DNA of 64,000 nt from Eremophila alpestris peregrina (Eukaryota > Chordata > Aves > Passeriformes > Alaudidae), in contig WMCF01000003.1 of the NCBI GenBank assembly GCA_009792885.1, positions 17,012,297-17,076,296 of the forward strand, given 5' to 3'. The translations under genes and the position numbers were made by a program. Every line of letters starts with the position of its first letter. The stretch's first letter is position 1. Below are positions 36,501 through 47,760 of the stretch, piece after piece. The notes under the pieces were generated by a model. It ran no database searches. It saw only the letters and a program-made list of their open reading frames with translations, and was not told the origin of the DNA.

Positions 36501-39500
36501 AACTCCACATGGGTGGGGTGGGGGGAAGGTCCCACTCCTGGACTGACACAGAGCAGCTCTGAATGCCCCTGTGATGGGCAGCTGGGCACAACCCACTGCC
36601 CTGCGGGACAGCAGCTGGGAACTGAGCTCTAGGTTTGGCCCTCAGTCCTTGAGGATCCCTGCCAGTTTGGCTGGGGGTTCCTTCTGCAGACATCCCTTAT
36701 TTGGGAGGGCTGGGGCAGCACCCCCTGCTCCTGCCTGGCAGCCATGGTCACCCTGCTCAGCTGCACACTCCCCTCCTCCTGTCATGAAAAAGTGGGAGGT
36801 GCTAAGATCATAATGCACCCAGAACTGGTTAGAAAAGGGGGCTTTCCTGACCTGTCTGCCTGCTCCTCTCCATAGAACTTATTTTCCCAAAATTATACAA
36901 CTGGTCAACTGTTAAAATGTCAGGTGACTTCCTCATGATCATCCCACAGCCTCCCATACCAACATTGAAAAGATAATCTATCTTTTAATCATGTCCTCCA
37001 TAAGATTTATGTTTTCTTTTCTCACAGACTGGTGCCAGATTTTTCCCAATGTAAATTACATTAACTTTAAAATTCAAATATTGAAATGATTCTTTCCAAA
37101 AGGATTAAAACAATAATTTTCAACTCTTTTGATTGTTTCCCCTTAGCTTTTGTATGAAATAATTTACCAGATTGGACTTTGATATATGAATAATTATGGT
37201 TCCCTCAAAAGCACATTTTTTAAAAATAAATTCATTCTGCACAGAAAAATCATATCCAGCTCTACCTGGAATTTTCTTGCCCACAATGCACACTATCCCT
37301 CTAGCAGTGACAAGCTTAATTAATACTCCTTTCTGCCCCCATCCACTCCTCACCTCCCAAATGACCCCTGTCAAAACACATGCTGTAGGTGTAAAGAAAA
37401 TGCTACAGCCCCATAACACCACATGGTGCAGGAGAATCTTCTTTTGGGGCAGAATTGACTAAGCTCCTTCTAAAGAGAGATGAAAAATCATGATTTCAAA
37501 GTTATTTTGAGTAACATTTGCTTCAAAACAACACACTTAATGATGACTTTCCTAGCTTAAGAACTGGTCTGAGGTACATCTACTGAAAGTAAACTCTGTG
37601 CACTGTAAACTTGATGCAACAACAGCTATAGAAGCACAGTTTGGGGGAAGATTAGGACCCATCTCATGTTTCTTAAAGGTATTGCCTTTGCCAAGCTATG
37701 GGGGAGGCTCTGTGATGGCAACACAAGTTCACTTCCTCAGTGCTACCACTGGGATACCCCCGTTCAGCGGTCATTTCTCCATCCCTCTGGTTTCTGAGTC
37801 CTCCCCTGCAGGTGCTGCCCTCCCCAGCCAGTCTTCCCACCATGGACAGAAAACTGGGCAGCACAGCACAGCACACAATTTGTGATGGGGGGAGAGCCAG
37901 AGGCAAGCCATGGTTTCACACAATACCCTCTGAATTGATCAACCTCTGGAACAGCCCAAGGTAGTCAACACCAAAGTAGATGCCATTGTGGGCATGAAGG
38001 AGGTAATGTGCAATTTAGTGCATCAGTACAGATGATTTTCTCTAACTGACCTTTTTTAGGTTATCCAAAAGGAGCTAAAAGTAGAAAGATCACATGCATA
38101 TGTTTAACTAACATACTTTAAGGCCATTATGCAGACACGCTTGTATTTAAACACATCCTCTCCCACAGTAAACATCTGTTTTCATAATAAGGCCAGGAAG
38201 AACAATTACATCATCCAGCCTGACTTCCTTTATAACACAAGCCTTTTTCAGTCAGACATTCCTGTGATTAAATAAGATTGTGTTTAATTAAAATAAATCT
38301 AGGAATCTGTCTGTTCCTGATTTGAAGTCTTTGAGGCATGCAGGATCTACCATCTCCCGGTAGTTTGCCCTGATTTTGTGCTAAAATATTAATTGCCTTG
38401 CCTACACCAAAGAGCTTTGAAAAACACCAAGGCTTGTTCACTTCAGGGACTGCCAACAAACTTGCATGTCCTGCCATAGCAAGAGAGAGTAGCAAGCACA
38501 CTGAGCCAGAGCCCTCACACTGTTTAGTGCCCAGGGCAGATCACTGGCAAGATTTGCCTGACAGTGGATGGTGTTGCCCAAGTCACACATCCCAGCAGTC
38601 ACGCAGGAGGATTATCCCCAGTGGGGCAGCAGGTGACAAGGAATCAGTTACCAGGGTTTCCAAACTCCTTTTTCTCACCCCCGTGGTAGTGCCACAACCT
38701 CTCCACACCACAGCAAAGCCGGTGCATTTTTCACCTGGGAGATCAGTCAGTATAAAGTGCACCAACACACATGGTTCTGAATGCATGCTAACAATGTCAC
38801 TGAGAAGTCCATTCCAGCCCCTTATCTTGGACTCAGCCAGTAAAGAAGGGAGGCTGTAGCTGGAGGAAATTTTCTGCATCGGAGAGCTTTTATCTAATCT
38901 GCTGCCAAAGTTACCTGGAGCTGCCTGGCTACACAGCACACAGCAAAAAACTGGAGAGATGAAATACAGCTGGTCCACTGTGGGTAAGCATCCTGTCACA
39001 CTGATCTCAGATGGCAAACAATGTTTTGGCATTGAAGATCTAGCAATCTGTCCTTCTGTCATAGCTCATTAGTGATGAAACTTCAGCAAGGCCGCAGAGG
39101 AGCATTTCTGAACATGAAAGATATCGTTGGCTGCAGAATGGTTGTGGAAGGAAAAAAACAGCTCTAGATCAAGACCATGAAATAGGAAAGCAGGTGTGCA
39201 CAGACAGCACAGCTCCTTTTGCAATGTCTCTGTCATAGGGATGGAAACCATTGAAATTGTGCACCAGTTAGTTCCACCAAGCAGGCTACCTGAGACTTAC
39301 ATGACGAGCCACCAGCGTCTGCTTAACACACAGGCCAAAACAACACGTCCTCTCTGTTTAGGGATGCAGACATTGTCCTACTCCTCCAAGGTCAGTAAAC
39401 ATCAGGACACTGGAAGGCAATGACCATTTTTATGACGGAAGTCTCTAGGTCCAGCAGGACTGGTAGCTGAGGACTGGCACAAACACTAACCCACATCTGC

Positions 39501-39780
39501 TGATCCCACCACCAGCACCACCACAGAAGTTTCCTCCAACACACACACTTCTCATTTCCAGTCACTCTTCCCAAAACACCCATTTTCTGTGAGAGAGCCC
39601 AGTGGTGTCTCTGGTGAGTACACACTTGCAGTCCTGGCCACAACAGCAACAGGATTTTGCATCAGACTGAACCTTGTGATGGTCCCAAATGGCAGATCAG
39701 CAGGGTTCAACTGCACCAACAGATGGGTGTAAATGCTCATGCAGATCAGCTTTGTCCTCCAAGTGCTCCCCAGGGCCAGG
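33507..39780. other. Intergenic DNA upstream of the putative DPF3 3' end
   Basis: I see no gene, RNA gene or transposon. The interval 35490-36000 is moderately GC-rich and 36470-36520 carries CCATAAC/CCCATA repeats of short unit. Both are low-information features. Confidence 0.4.
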
Positions 39781-39806
39781 GCAGTTCCAGACTGGGAGGA
39801 AAACGC

Positions 39807-39812
39807 TTTATT
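39807..39812 (-). terminator. Candidate DPF3 poly(A) signal AATAAA
   Basis: This is the reverse complement of TTTATT at 39807-39812. It is the closest canonical AATAAA I found downstream of the DPF3 stop, about 2.1 kb away. A TATAAA variant lies nearer, at about 40409-40414. Which one is used, if either, cannot be decided from sequence. Confidence 0.35.
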
Positions 39813-40992
39813 TTATATTTGCTCAAGGGCCTTGTCCCAACAGGTATCAGACACCTGATGCAAGTGCACAGGCTTCCACTTTGCTCTCTCCAGACTTGAT
39901 GCTCAAATTTCTGTGTGCTGGCAGCTCATTGAAGGGCTGTCACATGGAAAGAACAAGATACTGAATTAATTTTACAGGTAGCCAGTGCAGATGCTCCAGG
40001 AGAAACTTGGTCCAATACAATTAGGATAAATACTTTCTACTTTTTTTTTCTAACAGGTTAAAATACTCCTGCTGCAGCCTGAGAAGAGGCTGCAACAGTA
40101 GGCAGGAGAATCCAGTAGCTGAGACAGTTACTTTTGATGTGAAAGCTGAACAAAAGGAGAAGAAACTGTCTAAATAATGAGAAAAAGTGCACTAGGTCAG
40201 TATAGCTCATCCTAACTAAGTGTAATTAGCAGGAGAAGGAAGAAAAAATAGCTCACCAATATTGTTTCACAATGTCTTTCAAGTGTTTGGTGATGTTAAA
40301 TTTTGCAGAAGAGTTTCAACCAACATAAACATGCCAAATATAATCTTGAGTATCCCTACGTACTTGTACCAGCAACACGAGTCACATGCTGCTGGGAACT
40401 CTGATAAATTTATATTATAAACCCACTTAAATCTATGCATAGAAAATGATATACATCATACCAAAAAAATTGGTTATTCTGGGCTACTTGGCAGTTCAGA
40501 GACTGATAGGTTTTTAACCTTAAAGACGTATTTTGTAGAAAGTATTTGATGTACTTATTCTCCTAGTAATGTCTTAAATTATTCAAATAGATTCAACTGC
40601 AATAATTTTTTTTCAATGGATGTTCTCACTTAATATTTCTTCATTTCACATGCAAAGCTTTGTTTAAATAAAGTAGAACCATCCCTATTTAAATTTTCTA
40701 ATAATTTTGAAGATTATTTTTAACATGTTAGGTTAATTCTTTTCTTTAGAGCTGGGGAGGGTTTTTAGACAAATTATGTCATTGGCCAAAAATACAGTTG
40801 GAGAATTTGGGGGGAAATTATTTGGAAATTAAGTTAGATCTCAATAATTACTTTGACAAAAAACAGCAACACTTTGGAAATGCTGAAAGCCCAGATTAGG
40901 CAATGCCCAGAAAATGCAGCTTTCAGTTGCAGAACATTTTAGTTTAGACATTTAAAAAAAATTAATCAAAGTGCTTCATTTGACCTTAAGCC

Positions 40993-41046
40993 AAAAAAAA
41001 AAAAAAAAAAAACTTACAGTGCAAAAAAAAAAAAAAAAAAAAAAAA
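40993..41046. repeat. Paired A20 and A24 homopolymers
   Basis: An A20 run (40993-41012) and an A24 run (41023-41046) flank the ten bases CTTACAGTGC. In a DPF3 transcript they would appear as U runs. Homopolymer lengths may be affected by sequencing error. Confidence 0.9.
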
Positions 41047-41936
41047 CCAGACAATTTTTTACTTTCTATGATCAACTTAAGATGACAAATTTTCTTTTGT
41101 TCAATTTTCTGAGCTAAACAGAAAGTCAGTTGCATACATAAGATTTTTCACTCAGAATTTTCTGAACAAAAAGAAATTATGTGTCTGGAAGGTATTGCTG
41201 GCATTGCAGTGGGACAATATGCATGAATATCCTGAATACCAAAGGCATTTCTAAGCATCTAAGTGTGTACATACCAGTACTGGTCTTCTTTACACTTGAA
41301 ACAGATTCCTAATGATCTGCCAAATCAAGGCATTTGATTCAATAGAGAAAGTGTCACCCCAAAAAGTTTTGATCAGTGCTTCTCTTAGTGACAATGTGCT
41401 ATTCATGAACTGGGAAGCATTGAACTAAATGCAACTCTCAGAGCACCCCTCTTAAGCACCCATGCATCTACAGAGTGGTTGCAGTGAAGAGATTTCCAGT
41501 TAAGCCTGTGAGGAGAAACACCTGGTGCTGCTGGAGCTGAAGTACTCACCAATAATTCATTGGGAAATATCTTACTACTTTTTCATTAAAAAATAATAAA
41601 AAAAAAAAAGCTAAACAGAAAGCACAAGGCCACACAAAGTTGACTTCTCCAAATCAGTATAACAACCCTCCCCCTTCCATAATTCATGTGAGCCTGTAAA
41701 TGGCAACAGCAACCATGCATAGCAGTGAAGAGATTTCTTCTGGATCATTGGGAAAGTACACAGTCCTAGCAGAGCCCAGGAGTCTGGCATTAGTGACAGT
41801 GAACTCCACAGATACCTCTTCCTGTATTAGAGTGTCCGTTCGTTTGGATGTGGGTTGTGTCTTTGTGTTCTGGATGGGAATTGTGTGCTGGTATGGCAAC
41901 ACCAGGAGCAAGGTGTTTCTTGACTGCTGGAGCTCC

Positions 41937-42007
41937 TCAGGCCTGGTAGCCAAAAGCTGATGCTCTCTCTCTGAGCAGCTCCTGGCACAAATGACAACTC
42001 CAGCTCC
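41937..42007 (-). CDS. DPF3: DPF3 last coding exon: end of PHD2 and C-terminus
   Basis: This exon completes the second PHD finger and the protein. After the acceptor CATTTGCAG (42016-42008) two bases finish a glycine codon. The frame then reads SWSCHLCQELLRERASAFGY, Q, A and TGA at 41939-41937. The CHLC pair supplies the last two zinc ligands of PHD2. From memory human DPF3 reads SWSCHLCWELLKEKASAFGC, QA, so length and frame agree, with W to Q, two K to R and C to Y changes. The penultimate-region cysteine of the human tail is absent here. DPF3 (BAF45c) is a nuclear subunit of the BAF remodelling complex that reads acetylated histone H3 through its tandem PHD fingers. DPF1 and DPF2 were considered, but their tails (as I recall them) end differently. 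Confidence 0.96.
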
Positions 42008-43050
42008 CTGCAAATGAAGAAATCCTTTTTATAGGAATGACACAGAATCCAGGCACTCAGAGCTTATGTCAAGATCAGCTTAAATAGTATATCAGATATT
42101 CCTAATATTGAAATAGTGTGTACTTTTGTGAAGCAGCCTCTGCTGCCCTTGCTTTTCTGTCCATAGGCTTTCTACAAGGGCTACAGTGCTGCTGGGGCGT
42201 GCATTGCAATAAGGTGTTTCACATTTTCACACTTTCAATAAACCACTTCCCAGCGGAACAGAAACCTTTAGCTAATTATTAGCTGCATTTCAAAAGATTC
42301 CCCTCCTGATTTAGCTTCCTTTTTACCAAAGTTACAAACATTAGCTCCCAAATGCATGATTGATTTGTAATTATTCTTGTCCTGCCCTTCGTGTAAACCA
42401 CAGTCACTCACACTCGCAGGTCTCCTTCTCCAATTCTGCTGCTCTCTGAGGATTTTAGTCAGAGAATCCCTAATGGGTAAGAGACTGGTTCCTCTGCTCC
42501 ACAGCCAAGTGACAAACTCCAAGCAGTCATAGTCAGATTGGAACCCCTGCAGAGGTCATAACTACATACCAAATGTCATAGAGACTACAAAACCCTCACC
42601 CTGCCAAGACAGAAATGTATCATAGAGCAAGGAAGGTAATTCCCTTTAATCCAGTCTCCTGATAGCAGGATCTCAGATGTTACAGAGAGGACCTCCCTGT
42701 CTGAGGCTTTCTCTCCAGGACTTTGACTTCTTAAAAAGTCCAAAGTCACATTCACAGGTGCTCAATTCAGTTGATTAAACTGAGGTGACTAATGACATGT
42801 GGGACATGACCCACCAAAGAGCCATCTTCTGGAAGAGGAGGTGACCAGGCAAGGTTGAATAGGATACCACAGATCACACTAGCACTTCACATCTATTAAT
42901 TTTGTTTCTTTCCAGTGCTACCTCCCTTTGCTTCGCTACTGTTTCCTTAACCCTGCATGGTTCAAAACATGGTTCAGAATTTCTGAATTTTTTCCCTTCT
43001 CCACAAAGACTTTATTGTGATTTTCAGAGAAGACTTCAGTCATATGTTAC
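42008..43050 (-). other. DPF3: DPF3 last intron (1043 bases)
   Basis: The donor is GAAG/GTAACA at 43051/43050 and the acceptor TTTGCAG at 42008. It joins phase 1 to phase 1, splitting a glycine codon. The sequence holds no recognisable repeat. An imperfect 11-bp inverted repeat with one bulged base lies near 42719-42746. Confidence 0.93.
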
Positions 43051-43132
43051 CTTCTGGGGGCTCAAAGACTGGTGGATTCAAGCAATACATGTGATAGCCA
43101 CGGTCACAGTCATCACAGAAGAGCAGCTGGTC
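43051..43132 (-). CDS. DPF3: DPF3 exon: core of PHD finger 2
   Basis: Eighty-two bases encode the middle of PHD2, read on the - strand: DQLLFCDDCDRGYHMYCLNP, then PVFEPPE and the first base of a glycine codon. The ligands FC-x2-C and GYH-x2-C are the third to sixth zinc ligands of a C4HC3 PHD finger. The acceptor is TGCCTCAG (43140-43133) and the donor GAAG/GTAACA. The family consensus I recall has PPVAEPPE or similar, so phenylalanine at the alanine position is a local difference. PHD2 of DPF proteins contacts the unmodified N-terminus of histone H3, and the DD acidic pair here is of the type that binds the H3 tail. The exon starts in phase 0, immediately after the aspartate that ends the previous exon. 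Confidence 0.97.
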
Positions 43133-44425
43133 CTGAGGCAGGTTTGTTGGAGAGACAGTAGGGAAACAGGGAGAGAAGGAGAGGAGAAGAGAGAAAATGA
43201 TGTAAATTAGTCTCTTGCCAAGATGAAAACATAAGTAGGGTAACCAGCAATGCTCAGCTGGGAATGCAGAGCTGCAACAACAGAGACTAAGAGACTATTG
43301 GGAATGTAAAGGCTACAAGCATCACATTTGTTCATCCATGATTAGCCACCATATTCCTGAGAGGCTGCATAAAGCCTCTCTCAGCACAAAGACAGTTCAG
43401 TTTCTAACTAGAAAATCTCTATGAGAAGTGGAGGAGTTCCTGTCCAAGATGGCCTTGTGATGCAGGAGTAAAAGCTGTTATGCCAAGGATGTGCTGTACT
43501 GAGAGAAGAGGATGGGCTTTGCTGGGCTCCTGTGTCACCATGTGCTGATCTCATTCCTTCAGAGGAAACCTTTGACTTAGACAGTTTTCCAAAACTCAGC
43601 TGAATAAGTTTTTGTGAAACAGATGAAATTACATGACTCCACCATGTGGTCTGCAGCTCTTTCATATATTTGGGGCAAAAAAAAAGCTGCTCTGAAGTAT
43701 CCTGTGATTCCTAAGGCAGAATAGCTCCCTGGGTTCAGATTTTTTTATGCTAAAGCAAAAACAAAATCTCAGGCTTCAAAGTTATTCTGCTGTAGGGAAT
43801 ATAGTGTTAGCTAATCACCTCCAAAGTTCTCCAGCCACTGTCAATTTTCCAAGGTTCTCACAGGCCACCAAGGACCCTTAGCATTAGATTTTAACTGCAA
43901 ACCCCACAGGGAGGACATTGCTCAGCTGCAGGCTCTGGAAATCACTGGAGCTGTGATTAGGTGAGGCCTAGCCATCCCACTTCAAATGGTTTCATGTTTC
44001 CCAAGTCTTGTAATTAAGTTTAAAAAATCATACCAAGAAAGTAAAGAAAATCAGGGAGAGAAGGAGCATACTTGCCTCTCTTGGGTTATCATGTATTCAC
44101 ATTTACTTCTGACTATCATACTGAAAGCTCCCTGCAACAGGAATTCATGGCCCCCAGCTAATTTCTATTGAATAAGTACACAAACCACAAGTATCAGCAT
44201 CTGAAGTGGCCCTATAGGATACACAGGATAATTTCAGCAGAGACCAGTGGCAGAATGGGGACGCTGGGGAGAAGCTCATCTCTGCTCTCAGAGGGGGCTC
44301 TTCCTTGGAGATGCATGGAAGCAGCAGAAAAACAACGACCCACACCAGTGCCCCATGCTTCTCAAGGGGGGCACCACAGCAGTTTGCAGTGATGCTTATT
44401 TGCACGAAAAGGTAAATGGACTCAC
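43133..44425 (-). other. DPF3: DPF3 intron (1293 bases)
   Basis: The strong donor GAT/GTGAGT (44426/44425) and the acceptor CCTGCCTCAG (to 43133) bound this phase-0 intron. It contains no clear repeat or other gene. AT-rich runs at 43680-43760 are unremarkable. Confidence 0.93.
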
Positions 44426-44538
44426 ATCGTTCTCTGAGGTCCCACAAAGGCTGCAGGATTTGCACTCAATGCATTGCCACTGATAGGTTTTAACAGCCTC
44501 AGTCATGTTTGTGGTGAACTGCAGGCAGGTCGGGTGTC
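44426..44538 (-). CDS. DPF3: DPF3 exon: second half of PHD1, start of PHD2
   Basis: This 113-base exon links the two PHD fingers. It begins with the last two bases of a glycine codon (phase 1) and reads HPTCLQFTTNMTEAVKTYQW, then QCIECKSCSLCGTSEND. HPTC carries the His and Cys ligands of PHD1 and CIEC its last Cys pair. SCSLC opens PHD2, so PHD2 is spread over three exons. The acceptor is TTCCGATCTTCCTCAG and the donor GAT/GTGAGT. From memory human DPF3 has FTLNMTEAVKTYKW and KSCILC, giving L to T, K to Q and I to S differences. NMTEAVKTY is closer to DPF3 than to DPF1 or DPF2. In this family PHD1 binds acetyl-lysine on H3K14. The exon for the first four PHD1 cysteines was sought to the right and not found, so it should lie beyond 64 kb. 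Confidence 0.97.
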
Positions 44539-44859
44539 CTGAGGAAGATCGGAAACAACGGTCATTGTTAAGGCTCACTTACTGCTTGGTAATTAACCGG
44601 TATCAAATTCGGGAACAAAACACACATGGACATGGACTGATCACAACATGGGCTGCAACTAACAGATACCAAAGAGGAAAGCAGGCATTAACCCTTTCGC
44701 TGCCGGGCACAAGAGAAAATCAGAGTCATCTCCACCCATTCCCCATCAGCAAAGCAGTTTTATTCAGAGCTCTTAAAAATGGTTTGGCTTTGAGTTGGTT
44801 TTTGTGGGGATTTTTTTTTTAAGAGTAAACAAGAAAAAAGTATGAAATCAGAAACAAAC

Positions 44860-45350
44860 CCAATTTCAGAGAGAGACCATCCGTCTTAATAGAAATTGGC
44901 CTACAGTTTCAATTAGCGTTGTTTCGACCGGAACGAAGGACCTGGTGGAAATGAGGTTATTCTCCATTTCACAGCTTCCTTTCCTCGTGTCCAAATGGGT
45001 GGAACAATTCTGTAAACTTTGCTTAAATGGAAGCAGTAGCATACAGAGAAGACGCAAGACGGGATGGAAGGATATAGCTTTTAATTTTTTTAAGAGCTCT
45101 GCCACTAAAGTTGGTTGGCACGGAAGAAACCAAATTGCACAGCTAACCTTCCAGGATCAAAACAGGAAACCGAAAGGAAAAAAAAACCCAAGCCGACTCC
45201 CACAATGAACTAAATGAAAGGAATAAAGAAGGGAAAGCTAGCAGAACAGTCACATCTAATCGGGGAGGACAAATTGCCAGAGTTACAACCCCCGCCCCTA
45301 CATGCGTGTCGACTTCAGCTTTGCAAAACAGCGGTATCACAGTAGCAGGG
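44860..45350. promoter_or_regulatory. CpG-retaining block in DPF3 intron, possible enhancer
   Basis: The block is AT-rich yet keeps many CpGs, for example GTTTCGACCGGAACG at about 44921-44935, AGACGCAAGACGGG at 45049-45062 and GTGTCGACTTC at 45306-45316. CpGs decay fast in methylated intronic DNA, so retention outside a CpG island suggests constraint or an unmethylated state. AATTAGCG and TTTTAATTTTTT words add a regulatory flavour. It is not coding in any frame that I recognise. Confidence 0.35.
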
Positions 45351-45485
45351 TCAGCAATGGGCTTTCTGGAGGGGAAAATACAAACAAACAAACAAACCAA
45401 AGGTAGGATCAGTGTTCCTTCTGCAAAACAAAACAAGACAAATACACCGCTGAAATAAAGTACTGTACTCCCAAACCACCCTTAC

Positions 45486-45510
45486 CTGGCTGAGACATTG
45501 CCTAAGTCAC
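45486..45510 (-). other. Possible 25-base micro-exon or exon end in DPF3 intron
   Basis: On the - strand AGCTTTTTGCAG is followed by 25 bases and then the perfect donor CCAG/GTAAGG. A strong acceptor (TATTTTCCCCTCCAG) lies about 120 bases further, ending at 45366. The 25-base unit includes ATGTCTCAGCCAG. Nothing shows it is used; inserted into DPF3 it would shift the frame. Confidence 0.15.
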
Positions 45511-47698
45511 CTGCAAAAAGCTCCCGCCTGCCTTCTTGGAAAGCCCCATATTTAAAATCCTTCTCTGACACACTTAAACATTAACACTGTGCATAGTCAG
45601 GACAGGGAGAGTCAACTGCTCATCTGCAGAAAGACGAGGAACACAGGTATGCACATCCAGCACTACCACCTGCTTCTTCTAGAAACTGGCATCATAAGTT
45701 GTGTGGGGTTTTTCACCTCTACCTGATCTGCTGTTCTTTGACTGCGACCAACAGATTGGAAAAAATCTTTTCCACTTCCACCAGCCTAAGTGCCTTCTTA
45801 AGAGTGGAGAAAGAAAGGCTGTTTCTCCAATAAGAAAAAAAAGACATGTCTGTGGTAGATGTGGGCACAGATATGTCACCTTCATTACCAGACCTATGCT
45901 AATATTTTGCTGTGTCATCACAGCGCCCATCACCACCCTACAATAAGTTTCTGTATTTTCCAGCTAGTGAAACAAGCAGTTGCTGAGAATTGCTGGATAA
46001 GGAAGTAATGCTGTAGGGAATATGTTTCTTCCATGATACCATCAAATGCTGTAATAAGAATTTTTGTTCTCCAGTTATGTTTGTATGGTTGTGATACAAC
46101 AACTAAGCCTGTCCTGCAAAGAAATGTGTATGTATAATTATTAAAGAAATTGAATAGAAAATAAAGGAGATATTTAGAGAAGGAGGGATCAATGAAATTG
46201 TCCATACCATTCTTAAGCCTTTGAATTAAGAAACATCTTGACAATACTCATGAGTTCATATGGGCTAAGAAGATCACAGGGGTTTGGAGCATTTGAAACG
46301 TCAGCACAAAACAAGTGACAGTTTTCACTGACATTTACAGTGGACCAACTGAAGTTCTGGGGACCTTGAAACTGCAACTAAGCAAAAGGAGATGTGACAA
46401 GATACCTTTCCTTGCTGAGAGGACCACATATACATTCTGATACTAGCAAACTAGCAGAACCTGACATGACACTGAAATGTTCCTGCAGATCTGATTTACA
46501 TCAAATGCAAACCTTTTTCCAGCACCAATAAATAGAACAGATGTGCCATGCTACACATCAGGGAGGAATTCATCCCAACAGCAGAGAGTTGCTTCCAGAA
46601 ATGTTGTATAGTGCTGGAATATATCACAGAAAACAACTCATATAGGGAGGTGAATTAATCAGAGAGTTAAATAGCTTCAGTCACATTCTAAAAGAAACGG
46701 AAAGAATGGAATCAAACTTACAGAAATAAATCCCAGCTAAATGCATGCACATCTTCACATGCTCACTTGCAGAGATCCCGCAGACTCCAGCTGAAGACCC
46801 TCCCTTTCTAACACACCATTGTGGGTCAGGTCCTGTTCATTACTTTATCTCTGTCCCTTCATAGCCATTCCTGCTCTCTCTTCCAGTTATCAGTCTTGAC
46901 TGTTTTGTTCCTCATTTGCCTCAAAAGCACCTCTGCAGGTCTCCTGTGTGGCATATCACATCAGTGGTCCCTCATCCTTGAAGTGATACATCCTACCTAT
47001 ATTGCAGAGCACTTCTTAAGAACCACACCTACCACAAGCCTAAACGAAATAGTCTCTTGTGGGCTGAGGATTCCTTAGAAAAATTAGGAATAGAGAGAGG
47101 GCTACAGTGGTTTCTTTTTAGTATCAATGCAGAAATATTTTGCAATAACATACCAATTCATTCCCTCCGTTAGGCTCTATCTCCAAGAACTGTGACTACA
47201 AGAGTCGAGTCTGCGGAGCTGCAGGTTGCTCTCTGTTAGCCCAGATCTTATATCATGTGTAAGGCAAAAAGAATGTCTTTCTTCAGCCTCTAAGTCAGAT
47301 GCTCATTCCCATTAAGCAGCATTCCTTGTGGTACCATGACCCCAACTTTAATGTCATTGGAAAGACTATTTTTACTTATGCTATCAGCATGGTGAGGCAC
47401 TGTGGGATATGGCAAGCATGTCACTAGATACTCAAAATATTAAAATTATTTTTCCTTTCCTCCCTAGTTTCTCCTTCTTCCCAATCTCTTTCTTTTCCTG
47501 CTACTTTTGTTCAGAACCTAGTGTTTTACATGCTATGAGAAAATTCACACATCCAAGGCTTCCTGAGGCAGTTAGTGAACACCATCCCTGCTCCACATCA
47601 CAGAACTTCTCCAGCATTCCTTCTGTGTCAGAATACCTGAACACAAAGTCCTGTAGCTGCATCTGGCAACCTACTACAGGTAGATTCAAATTCCCCTC

Positions 47699-47760
47699 TT
47701 TTTTTTTCCACCAAAAAAAAAAAAAAAAACCCCACAAAAAAACCAACAAAACAACAACCC
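47699..47760. repeat. T9 / A17 snap-back and A-rich tract
   Basis: A T9 run, five bases CCACC and an A17 run can fold back on each other. The A run continues into an AAC/AAAACC low-complexity tail. Confidence 0.8.

Larger units (their letters stand above)
39795..41936 (-). other. DPF3: Presumed DPF3 3' untranslated region
   Basis: This is the stretch between the DPF3 stop codon and the nearest canonical poly(A) hexamer in the direction of transcription. It is AT-rich and contains two long T runs in the sense of the gene (see 40993-41046). The left end is uncertain because the hexamer choice is uncertain. Confidence 0.4.

Noticed and set aside
45143..45436. 97-codon open frame (-) beginning near a good acceptor
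   Set aside because: The peptide is a hydrophobic run with poly-Phe from T-rich sequence and does not match any DPF3 part. The frame does not agree with DPF3 phase.
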